A stretch of DNA of 64,000 bases from NCBI RefSeq assembly GCF_001949145.1, contig NW_019091385.1, forward strand, positions 1,616,046-1,680,045, in the 5' to 3' direction. This DNA comes from Acanthaster planci. Taxonomy: Eukaryota; Echinodermata; Asteroidea; Valvatida; Acanthasteridae. The position numbers were made by a program, and so were the translations under genes. Position 1 is the stretch's first letter. Every line of letters begins with the position of its first letter. Below, one piece after another: positions 12,701-25,200 of this stretch. Below the pieces are notes generated by a model. The model did no database searches, was not told where the DNA came from, and saw only the letters and a list, made by a program, of their open reading frames with translations.

Positions 12701-13208
12701 GATTGAACCTCTTGAAATAATTGTCACATGTCCAAGCCTCAAAGAAAAATTACGCACAACTAACTTTCAATAAGCTGTTTTGATTATGCAGACCAACAGA
12801 AAAGGCACACAGACCTTCCAACACCTGAATTGACTTTGTTTACACACATTCACTGCCTTTCCAACAAAACATGTTTCAGCAAGAAAACTACAGGCTTTTC
12901 TAGCTAAAAATAAAACATTATTTATAAATGTTTCTTTATAGATCTTGAGAAATACTGAACTGCCTCCAAATTTATAGCCTTTGAGAAAGATTCTGCTAGG
13001 ATCGAAATATCAGGCCCCCCATATTTTGAGCTGTGCATATTGTCACAGAGACTGTTGCCACGGAGATACCATTAACATCCAGTGCCCCCACCTCTCCTCC
13101 TCTCCCTCTGCCTCCTCCCCGCCTCGCTCCTCATCCTGGTCCCCGGCCGTCGACTTGAAGATGCCCGCGATGGAGAACATGCTCTTCTTCTCTTTCTTCT
13201 CTTCTTTG
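9756..13208 (-). other. SNX25: SNX25 exons 18-22: linker, nexin-C and acidic tail
   Basis: Coding exons: 13208-13092, 12658-12515, 12028-11847, 10601-10501 and 10235-9756 (residues 739-1079). Exon 18 encodes a Lys/Glu-rich linker (KEEKKEKK...GEEAEGEEE). The nexin-C domain covers about 795-930 (IFELRGMFKWL, TFGGTINK, WPKGKLAP, NKHLLY, ELLLIEVCPEL). In exon 22 the conserved part ends near residue 935; the rest is a Glu/Asp-dominated tail made of runs of GAT/GAC and GAG/GAA codons. Vertebrate SNX25 stops soon after CPEL. Confidence 0.9.
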
Positions 13209-16200
13209 CTGCAGCCAGATAATGATGAAAGATGACGACAAAAGGTTACACAAGACTAACATGATCTAGAATATGACGAGAAAATGTGACCAATCGTATT
13301 AGATGAAGGCTTTTCTTAAAATAATGTGATTCCCTTTTCAAATTTTTAAACTTTCAGCCTTTACTACAAGGTACAACAAAGAGTTTTGACATAACCTGTA
13401 CATGTGAAATTCACTCAGCATTAACGTTTTTATATTTAAAAATATGTGACATTCCATTACTGTCAAAATTTACTGTCAGCATGCAATGTGAAGCAGAATG
13501 ATTTTGGATTTTCATCGGTAATAAATTGTAACTAGACTGATAAGATCTTCAAACACCAAACATTTAGAAAAGCATCTAGTTAATTAGTCACATTGCAGTT
13601 TCCTTCACATCTACACCACTATGCTACACCTCATACTTACACTGTTGCTTTCAAGCACTCAGGAGTGGGTACCAGGAAGGTGTATAAAACCTCACTGTGT
13701 CTAAGTGTTTCATCTTGGAGTACCGACTAAGACAGAAAAAAGAAATTTCATCATCAGTGCACTGTCCGACTATGGAATGCGAAGATCTTAACAAACAGAC
13801 ACATCCGTAGTGATAGTCCCTTCCATTCATCTGCAAAAAACTTCTAAGCAAAAAAATGGGCCAGTCTGGAAATTCAAAAAGTCAAGGGGTAACTGAAGAA
13901 TACAGTCATTTGCAAAAGTTTAGGACAACAACCCACACAAAATGCACTGACCTGAAGAAAAGCCAAACTTAAACCAATCAATCATGGCAACTTATGTTTA
14001 TTTTCAATGTGTAAACGTAGTATCTTGGTTAAACAGCTATTTGACTATATTTCCATGATGTGAAATGTTAACAGTCTAATATTCAGTGTGCCCTCATTTA
14101 TTTCTAATTGCTTAGACTGGCTTTTTTTCCCAAGTTGCCTTACAGACAAAATGTCATACAAGACCTGCCTTTGCACAAAAATTTATTCAAATGGGTATAT
14201 AACACTATACTGATGTTATGCACTACTGTAAAAACATGTTAAATAATTGTTCAATGAGACAATGTAATTGTCTTTGTCATTAACTTTGGTGTCGACTACA
14301 CTGAATCAAAAGTCATACACAAAAGCACTCTCCACCAAGCACAGATGACCCATGAATGGACAACATTTTAAACAACCAATGACAAAGTGAACACCTGTTG
14401 TGTCAAACTGATGGGCATGAGTGGTTTCCGTATGGGGATGCCATCCTTACTGACTATGCATACACATTATTGAAAAGTAATGATTGTGACTTCTTTATTT
14501 TGTCCTGTGACATAGATTTCTGCGTAAAACTCATTCTGTTACATTCTGTGACTTTTGATTCAGTAACAAAGTTGCTGTGCATGTCAATTTCTTCTTTGTT
14601 ATAAAGATAATCACTTGCTTTTGGGCATATGATTAGTAAGGGGTATTGCAGGCATACCTATGTACAAAAATTGTTTATTTCTTTGGAGTGAATTTTTGTG
14701 TGTGGCCTTTGACAGACATGGCAAGTTTCTTTTGCTGTCCATTTTATTTTGTACAACTTAATCTAGGGCCCCCGGGGAGAGCAGTTCTTTGATAACTGAT
14801 GGGGGCTACCCTGGTAACACAAAATGAAATTCATGTAAATAATTAAATAAATAAAATAATGCAGGCCCAGTGACAGAAATACCAATAAATTTCAAGGTAT
14901 TTTGCAAATGACTGTAACGCATGTGTGTGAGTCAGTGCATTGATTGGGCAGACTTCTGGTGCATGTATTGCTGTTCAAAATGACCTCGTACACTCTTCAC
15001 TTTAGGGCCATGGAGTACTGGACTGGTTCACTGACGTTTAACCTTTCAACATGGAACTTCACACACAGTTTGTCTTTTACTGTTACTTACATACCATGAA
15101 CACAGACCACAATATCCTAGATCTTTTTTTTACTGTAATTAAACAATTTTGCACAACCAAGAGAAATTTTACTTCTCCTTGCCAATAGAAGCCACTAAAG
15201 ACTGAACTCAAACAATGACCAAACTCAAGGGAATGTAGAAACATGCATAATGTTAACATTCATTTAAAAAAAAAAAAATGGTCACTGATGTTTGAGCTTA
15301 CCGAAAGATATTTCTGCAGCATATCTTGGGAGCTGTTCAAGAAGTCCTGGTGCTGAATCATCTTGAAGGGTCTCCTGCTGAATTGTGGCAGTTCCATCTT
15401 ACCAACCCATTTACTGCACTGCACCATCAAACAAACAACACAAACAAGTTGGAGAAACATCAGAACACTTCCTGATCAGTTTGTCAAATGTACACGCAAA
15501 ACCAAACCTTGAGACACTCCAGTACCTTACCTTGGAATGTGCTGTGTGCATGGTGTGATGCCAACGTGAACAGGACATTCAATAAGCGACCGAGCCCAGA
15601 CAAACATTTTGTGACATTCTAGTCCTAACTTGAATGAGTGGTACTTTCAAATTTTCTCTGTGGAAATATCCGTCAGATTTTTCTGAGCAAAGGGGACTTT
15701 TAAAGGGGACTGTTTCCCTGATAGTTAATTTTATATCATAACTTTTCAAAGTTATTGAGCAGTATTCACATCACCTGTGTATTGCATAATCAAATGTGAA
15801 AAATCCGGAGACAGCTGTGAAAAGTCCAGAGATAGATGTGAAAAATCCAGCGACAGATGTGAAAAGTCCAGAGACAAATGTGAAAAGTCCAGAGACAAAT
15901 GTGAAAAGTCCAGAGACAAATGTGAAACGTCCAGAGACAAAAGTGGAAAGTCCAGAGACTAATGTGAAAAGTCCAGAGACAAATGTGGAAAGTCCACAGA
16001 CAAATGTGAAAAGTCCACAGACAAATGTGAAAAGTCCACAGACAAATGTGGAAAGTCCACAGACAAATGTGAAAAGTCTAGAGACAAATGTGAAAAGTCC
16101 AGAGACAAATGTGAAAAGTCTGTGGACATTTGAATGGTTTTGTCATATAATTACCTCTTTTAATCTATGCTGCAGGGCATGAAAATCCCCCAAGCGACGT

Positions 16201-19200
16201 GAGATTACCCATCCTGGTATTGATATGGCCGGGTCAGTGGGATGTACCACTATCACATAATAAGGGACCACCTTGTCACTTTCCTCCAAGATCTGGGCGT
16301 AGAAAAATTTCAGAATTTTTGCAATGAGTGCTGAATAGCCGTCATATCTGTTAGGTTAACCTCAACAGAGTTGTTTCTTTTCTTGGGATGACATATTAGA
16401 GTTACATGCCTATAAACTGGCATAAACATCACTACTTAATTGAGCAGAGACCAAAAGTCATCGGGTAATGTATAACTGCTCAGGTGATTTCAAACCTCTC
16501 TCTGATCCATATTTTATATTTGTCTGATATTCAAGAAATGTGATCCTAAAGGACAGAGAAAATATTTCATGGGATATAAATGGGGCCACATTGGCTAAGC
16601 AGTCAGTGGAGCATTTATAACAGTCCAAGGTACCAGTAATGGGGTATGTTCAAATTGCTTTGCGCTTTGAAGCAACTGAAGTTTTCTGTACTTACATGGA
16701 CAGGTTCTGGACTGTCACGGTTTCTTCATTAAAAGTCTCTAGTAGTGATGTAAGGAGTGTCCCTGCGATTTGACTCACCTGTGCTGCGCATATATCTGCT
16801 CGCCACTTGCCAATGTGATCACTCCACAGGTCTGTCCTCTCGATGTAGGTCTCCAAGGTACTCTTCTCCAGTTTGAGTTGCTCAGTTTCTTTTTCCAGCA
16901 TTTGCTGCATCTGTAGATTACATTTAACAAGTAAGAGAGTCAATCAAAACCCATCTTCTAAGAGCTTGACCTCCATAGATAGGTGTCACTAAAAGCTGCA
17001 ACCTCCTTAAGTTTTGAACCATGCATAAACCTGACTAAACTATCTGAATACTGAGTCAGCAATCCAAGCACACCTGTGTTTACTCAAAGCACAGAACTTA
17101 ACAATGAGCTTTCTTCGGGATAGTTAATTACTCAAGTGCAAACACTCAACATTGAGTACTCTACCCTTGGCTCTGCCCTGTGGGCACTCCTGAAGTTGCT
17201 CAACACCTGAAAGTTATTACATTGGGGCTTCTTCAATCTGGTTAGAGTACTCATCAAATGCAAAGATTTCACACTGAGTGTCCTACCTTTGAGTCAGCAC
17301 TGTGAGCGCTCTTGAGGTTACTCAGCGCCTGCAGCTTGTTGCTCAGTCTCTCCTCCACTTGCTGGAGTTTGGTCATGACTGACATGGTCTGCTCTGCGAA
17401 GCTGGTCTCGGCCGTCTGTAGTTCCTCTTGAGGGGGCTTCACCTGTCAACAATTTGAAGCATGTCAAAGAGTTCATACATCTCCCTGTGCTGGCATGTCA
17501 TTGCAAACCAAGCCTGCCAACTGCACGTAAGAATTCCAAAACAATGACCGATCTAAACTCCAGGACAATCCATGACATTCCTTCTTCCATGACAAATTCC
17601 GTGACGTTTCAAAATATTCAATTACTTTCTCGGACTTCCAAGACATTTCTACAGGGTAACAGAACACTTGTGAAGACAAAACAATGGAGTTCTTTTTCAG
17701 GGAGAGGTTTACCTTTGTGTTGAATCCCTTCTTTTCCAGGACTTCCGGGCTGAGATCTTCCCCGGTTCCCTTCTCGTTGGGATCGCCCAGCGCTGCCATC
17801 AGCTTGGTGTAGCTGTCACTTACCAGGAAGGAAGGGTAGTAGGTCTCATCCAGCTCCTGGTAGATTTGGTGCTGGGCACTGTGGAATGACTCTGGACCCT
17901 GCACAAGGCCAAACATGGAAACAAACACCGCAGTTAAGCAAAAGGTCTGCGGTAATACAATGCAGGCATATCTCTTTACAGCAAACCCTTTTACATTATA
18001 TTAACTTGCCACCTTTGCCATGAAAAGCTTCACAGCTCATCAAACACGGTCAGACGGAGAAAGAGGCCACTTGGCTCATTTCAGTTCCTCTCGGGGGAAG
18101 GAGGTAAAACACAAATAGCACTTCAAGAAAAGGAAGTCTGAATTTCAGCACGAAAGAATCAACATCATAGATCCAATAACAATCAGGGATCATGAATAAA
18201 TTGATTGAATTACCCTGTTGGCTGCCAGGAAGTCAGTCATGCCCTTGATGTGACCTCTGTCCACCTTTACTGCACTGGCTGTAGCCAGGTAGGTCTGGTA
18301 TATCTCATTGGCATACATGTGCTGGTCCTTGGGCTGGGAAAAAAGTTACAAAGGCTCCTTGAAAAGTGCCTAAAGGTACATCTAAAAACCATTCCAGACC
18401 CTGATGGGCAAGTCAATGATTTCTGCAACCATTTGGACTACCTACAGTGTACAGTCCTGATGGCAGGCTTTTGTCTTTTGAAGGTGGCGGAACTCAAGGC
18501 AAAAGTCAAACAGTTAATACTCTTGGCCTAGCATATGACAATTCATTCTCATTTAGTAATTCAGAAAGTTTATGCTCAACTGCATGACTCTGGAACACCC
18601 ACATTCTACACTCACATATTCAACACCAATAACACTGTAGAAGAGTTTCCAGGAGTGAACAATAAAGTTTGGTGACAGGTGCCAGCATGAGAACAGACAC
18701 ACGGATCCACCAATTAAAACAAAACATCCTCACCTTCTTACTCTCCCTCATTTGCTCCACTGCCAACCAAAAGCTGTTTAACAAAACAGATAGCAAATCT
18801 ATGAACACATACATGCAGCAAAGCGTACAATGTTTTCAGTAAGTGGTGTCAGGCCTTAATTACAATTTTTTTGTGGACATGCATAGCTCATGAGGGTAAT
18901 TCGCTCTTGGGTGATAAGGGGCAATCATAGCTAAGAATCCTCCTTTCCCAACGAGGTTCAAACAGCATAATAACGGAACCACAGCTGTCCTCATCTGCGT
19001 GCTTCCTAGAATGAGTAGATGGAAACAATTCCAGTAAGGTGTCTTGCTCAAGAACACACGGCCTGGTGTGATGTTGTTCAAATCCAGATCACACTGAGTC
19101 TTACAAATCATCACATCTTCCCCCAACAGGCATTAATAAATCTGAACACTGTTTCAGTAAATAAATTATCATCTCTGATGTAAGACCAATTTATATCTAA

Positions 19201-22200
19201 ATACACATCTCACATGTAGATGAGACCAGGTCTCCACTGTAAGCATCAAAATGTTTCACAGTTAAGGGAAATGATTGGGGTAAGGTGCCTTGCTTGAGGG
19301 CACAAGCTCTTACTTCTTATTGCCGTAACGATACAAGCCGAAGGCTCCTTGCAACTCAAAAAATACTTTGATCACGATCAAACTAACTGTGAAATCTTAC
19401 TTGAGCAAGTCATCTTTGCCTTCCTTCTTCAGGAAGTTGGTCAGGTAGGCTCTAGCCACCTTGTCCGACAGGATCTCGTCCAGCGTCAGCACCCTCTGTG
19501 GCCTCAGATCGTGCAGCGGTTTAGAGTGTGTGGAGTGACTGTATGCCTGGTACTCCGGTCCCCCAAGGAGAGCCAGGCGTCGCTCGCACTGGACTTTGGC
19601 AACTTTGCACTGAAAGCGAAGATTAGTTTTAAATCAAAGAACATCAAGTCATATAAGCAAACAAAGTGTCACATAAGAATAACATATGAATAGCTAAGAC
19701 ATCCTATGCAAAACCAAGGATGTATATTTCAGAATGCTGCAGATTTCTGCTAACCTATTTCAACTGTGAATGATCAAGGAGGGCTAGGTTTAAAGTTAAA
19801 GAGTTCAATTAAGAAATTAATATCAATATGGATAAAAGAGAACATCTGACATTTTGACATTGAGGGAAAGTTCTTCCAATCCCATTGTCTAATTTCTGGG
19901 AACAGCCTGCTTTTGCGGCAGGGAAATTAGAGTTGTTCCCAACTGATTTGATTACTTGGACTCAGTGTACTCATATCCAATCACTTGAATTGGATTCTTG
20001 CCTGGTTGATGTATCTCTTGAGGTTGCGGACTCGGAGCAGGTTGGCCTTGCCGCTGCTCTTGGCCGACTTGTCTGCCTCTGGACCCCTAGCCTTCTTCAA
20101 GTCTTGGATCATGGTGGCATGCATTATTTCAGTGATGATGTGGTACCTGACAAGAAAAGAGCAATTTTATTCAAAAGTCACTTGTTTTAGATTTCAAAAT
20201 AATAGACTAAGCAACACTAAATGTGACCCGCTCTGCCAAAAAGGGTATTAAGGGACCCTGTGCTATTTCATGCTAAGGGCTATTCTATGTAGACAAGGTG
20301 ATTTTTACTTCTTGGTTTTTTGGCTTTTATTATATTAATACTTTCACAATTCATACAAGAAACCTAACTGTTGCTATAAACTTCAAAAGACTTTCTTCTT
20401 GGCTGATTTTTTCCTACTTCATGTGTTTAAAAGCTTTATCTCTGAAAGTACTTGTGTTGCTGTGTATGATATGATTATGCAAAAATCATATATATCTCCA
20501 GCTTGCAAATTGCCACAGGGTTCAAACCTGCACCGAGTTAAAGCTTATAAGGAAACCAATTTAAATGTGTATGTTCCATAATACCCATTTTGTGGAGCCG
20601 GTCACAAATAATAATGCACTAAACCACACTGTCACCATAACTCGTCCTGATCATCACTTTGTAGACAGTTTCCAGAAGGGCAAAAAGTACAAATTTTATA
20701 TAGATTTCTAAAAACTGTTATTATTCTTTTGTTTTTGACAGAAGTGACGCCTGTTGGGAAAAGATTACTGTTTACAAGATGCTGCTGAGCGAGTCACAGG
20801 TCATTCCCATCACATGAATGTTTGGCTGGTGACCTGTTTTTGATAATGAGGAAAACTGTGCTTTAAGTGGTTTTGACCTGTCCATTTCATTAATTTATCT
20901 TTGCATGGTTGAAATTAAAAAAAAACAAAAATTGCGAGATGAAAATAAAGGCTCTTTCAGGTGCCCTCAGATGGAGTAGTTAACTGACCTGATCTGCTGC
21001 AGTTCCTGTATGTCACTGCACATGTTGATCAGTTTGATGAATTCCTCATAGGATGCAGCGTAAGCGTACTTGCGCTTGTGGTTCTCGGCCAGTGTCTGAC
21101 GATGCTCCAAGAACGACACCAGCATGCTGTTGACAAAGTACGGGTCACAGACCAGGTCCACCACAGGTTTCAGAGCTACAGTAGGACACAACAAAGTTTG
21201 ACTTAATAAGGGCTTTCGTATTGAAGAAATTCTGATGTTGCTCTAAAACATTAGATAAAATCTGTTGATGTCCGCCTTCCTGGTTCATTTGTATTCAGCA
21301 TATGCTTTAACAGTAACTTAATAATATCATAATTAAACATCACACTTAAAAATTACAGCTTAACACAGGTTTGATTTGAGTATTTCTTTATATCTCATAG
21401 AATTGGTTGAAAATGACATGTACTGCCAATGTTAACCCCCTAGGGTGTGTGCAAAATCATATTGAAATTAGCAGATTCGGGAATGTTGGGGTTAAGTTTA
21501 ATTTTATTAACAAAAAAATCATAACACTTGGATTTAATATTTTAGGGGAGAGGGGTTCATAAAAAGTTTAGCCACAAAACATTGCATGTATTATCTCCCT
21601 CACATCTGACAATTTGCATGTAACTCACACGTGTCAATTGCTCATACAATAGAAAATGCAGGAACAGAAAACGGTTGATCAGATTTAGTGGCAAAATGTA
21701 ATGGCCCAAGGATGCAGTCACATGTACATATGTACAGTGTACTCTGCTTTATGAAGTTTGGTGCGCTGCAACTTTTGCTCAAACAAAAGTTCCTTCTTTA
21801 CAGATGAAAGTTACATTGTAGACTGCAGGAACTATGCCCCTCTATAAACTTGAGTGTAATTATCTCCTGCATTTATCAAGCAGTTAACAATTATTGTCAA
21901 ATCTTGTTCCACACTTGCACAATTGGGAGGAGGAGTTTAAAAAAAGACTGACCCACCTCCGCAGGTGATGATCTCTCGTAGCAGGTGGCGGGCGGTGTCT
22001 GAGTTAGCGATGCCGGCCGGCAGCATGAGGACCAGCATCACCTCCACTGTCTCCCTCAGGAACTCCCTCTCGGCCTCCTCGTTGATCAGGCAAGGGTGGA
22101 GGAGGAAAGGCTTGGGGTTGGGGGCATCTCTGGAAGGAGGGAGGGAGAGACAAGGATGGATAAAAGGGGGCGGGAAAGGGGTACCAGAACAAACTTACAG

Positions 22201-25200
22201 TTACAAGAAAGTTTTCACCCCCTGAATGAGTTTACAGCAAATATCTGTGGTCACATAAAGACACACATCCACCACGTAAGAAGACTTTTTTAGCTTTATT
22301 TGGACTAAATGAAATAATGTGTTTTAGCTTACCATGCCTGAACTAACCTACAGTATCAAGCAGGACTTACATCTTTCTTACTGCAAACCAGAGCAACAGT
22401 TTTGTGCATACTGTTCTGTATTGTTATAAAGTGGTCAGACTGATCAAAAAAAGTGGCAGGTTATTTTAGCCCATCTTACAGCCAGGGGGGAGGAATTCAT
22501 CCCCCTCCCCCCTCAAGAACTCTGCTGTGCCACGGTTAACTTTTTTTAAAACTTGGAATGCATGTGAAGACACTCCTTGTCATCACAAATATGAAGTTTG
22601 AACTCAGACATCTGGCACGGTAATTCGATTTTCAAAAACTGGTGTCAAAATGACTGCAAAGAGTTACTCTAAAACTCCTAAAGGCTAAGCTCCTCAAAAA
22701 ATGCACTGCAGTGGTCCACCCCCTCCCATTCTTTAAAACCCTAAATCCCTAGGATTTAGGGTTTGCAACATCACTTTAAAATTGGAGGATTCAGGACTGT
22801 TTAGGGATCTATGGGTTCATATCAGATACTGTTGCATATGAACTGTAACACATATGTGCATATAAAAAGAAATCACTGGCCATCATCCTACCCTAATATT
22901 TTTGCTAAAGAATTTGGAGCAAACATATAAAATTCCTTCACACAATTTGTAAGTTTGGCCACATGACCCAACACAACAAAATGGCTCTGGTATTACTAGG
23001 GTTGCAGGAATCCCAACAGGAATTAATGCTGTGCAGTTTTATTAGTACATGTACATGTAGGTGCAAACAATAGTCAAATGCTCTGTATTCTAGATCTTTC
23101 TCTTGCACATGAAATCTAATGTGCAAAGGGACAGACTTGTTTAATAGGATCCAGTAATGTTTTCACTTTCAATACACAAGACCAAATTGACAAATTCATT
23201 ATTGTGTCTTGTGTTCTCCTGCACTTGGTTAAGATGGCAACTTGTGAGGAAATGCTGATAGAAATTGTGGGATAACTAACAATCTCCTGTGGGAAAAGTT
23301 TACCTGCTGACAAATATCCAAACTATCTCAAGCCTCGGTAGTTCTCTGCCAAAACTTGTCCTCAACAGCCTCAGCTTATGCAAAATCTAATGAAACACAA
23401 GCAGAGCCCTTTTCTACTGCCATAAATCCTGGTTTCATTTTTTCCAGCACAAATATTGCTTAGGGTATAGCCTACTTTTTTACTGGTACTCACTTGACAG
23501 TGGTCTCTCTCAGCTCAGCAAAGTGATCACAGAATTTATAAACAACATCGCTTGTGAAGAACCGTACCTAAAAATAAGATGAGAAGAAAAGAGAGCAATT
23601 TCTACAGGCACAGTCCACCAGTAAAAATCCCTATTCAACAAAGACATGGCATACTGTTACCTTTCCTGGAATCCCACAGAAAGCTCCCGTTTCCTCATGT
23701 GAAAATTATTACAATTATCTTTGTGGACACATTTTTTGGCACAATCCATGTTGAACAGCCATAGCTGTACAGTTCAAAGAGGGTGCTCAATTAACAGGCA
23801 AATGCGGCTTTTAGCAACAACAGGTAACAAAGGTTATAGCCGATGGACTGGAATGCAATGTTGTCCCACAACCGGTATGTCGCCGAGGCTACATCAAGGA
23901 CAGCTGTCTATTCAAGCCTGTTTTTCCTGCAGTAGCTAAAAGACCTGCCTGTTTGCTGTATTTGTAACAGGTTTATTTGTATCAAATGCATTGCCTGCAA
24001 TAGTTCCACTATTTGTATGACCTTAGGGCTGTATGGAATATCAAAAACTACTTACCTCATCTATATTCTTTAATCTTTTTGAAAGGTTTTCCAAAAACTC
24101 CCACATGTCCTCTCTGCAGTGAGGCAATGGAAAAAAAGGGAAAAATTATTTAATGGACAATTGTCACGTCATGGCCGTTTTCCAATACTTAACTTTGGCT
24201 CCGTCTCAGGCTTCAATTGTTTTTTTTACTAGCTGACTTTGAAGCTGTAAGCACAGTAATCAGTCTAATAGTGCCACAAAACATCAAATAAGATGCAAGA
24301 CAGCCAAAAATTACAGTAACCCAATGTAATTTAAACGCTTCAGGCCCACAATCAGGGAATGGTTATGGGAACGGAGCCTGAGATGGAGACGAAGTTGAGT
24401 ACTGGAAAACGGCCCAAGATTACATGAACATATTCATACAGGTGTACTGATTTTCAACTGCTTACAAGACTGCGGGATCAGGCAAACTATTCAGTGACAT
24501 TAAGTTCATTAAACATATACATGTGCATGCAATATGAAATGAACTGCAGTTGACATATCCACTAGATGGTAAAATGAACAGCAAAGTACTGTGGCCAGGA
24601 TTAACCACTTGAAATTACATTTGCAATTTTACGTCACTCTGGGGTTTTTTCTCTGTGACTTTTCCAGAAACAAACAATTTTCAATCTCCCACATTATGAC
24701 GACTGGGCAGAAAATAACAAGATCCATGTAGTGTGGTTGAAACAGTTCAATCAAAGCATGGGGAAAAATGACGGTTAAGCTGTGCCAAAATCAGGAACTA
24801 CAGACTAGTCCATGACCACAAATCACTGTCTCCACACTCGGCTGAACATGGAAACTTGCATGGATCAGTCACAAGGTGAAAAGAGCATGTGGATGGTTGC
24901 AAACAGAATTCACTTTCCTTTGTCACAAGGACAGTACACTTTACACACACTATGCAACTTTATGATTATGCAACAGCCACCTTCTGAACTCTGAGCTGCT
25001 TACTCAACCGATTCCTCAAAGGTTTGTGCCATCTTAAGTGGACTTACTCTAGAGCAGCTGTGAACTCGCTGGTATCCTGCCCCAGATTGCTGTACCAACT
25101 CATCACAAAATCCTTCACGACCATGTCAAAAACTGTCGACAAAACAAACATGAATCGGAAAAATACCACAGAGATTTTTGAAAGTATATGGTTTCAGAAT

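Larger units (their letters stand above)
13641..17442 (-). other. SNX25: SNX25 exons 13-17: coiled coil and PX domain
   Basis: Coding exons: 17442-17287, 16910-16779, 16292-16155, 15418-15302 and 13726-13641 (residues 530-738). Residues of about 545-612 are rich in Glu, Lys, Gln and Leu and probably coiled. The PX domain spans roughly 612-735. The phosphoinositide-contacting signature usually written R-R-x-S-(D/E)-F appears as RRLGDF, with Gly in place of Ser. PX domains bind phosphoinositides on endosomal membranes; weak lipid selectivity would fit this family, but that is inference. Confidence 0.9.

Noticed and set aside
14300-14565. ACTGAATCAAAAGTCA inverted pair
   Set aside because: Only about 16 bases match and no similarity continues beyond them; too short to call an element.
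15795-16131. Possible CRISPR array (regular repeats)
   Set aside because: Units are directly adjacent with no spacers, and the context is a eukaryotic intron.
15796-16182. 128-codon ORF with NVKSPET heptads
   Set aside because: It is the 21-bp minisatellite read in one frame; the opposite strand is equally open, and the array sits in an intron next to a verified donor.
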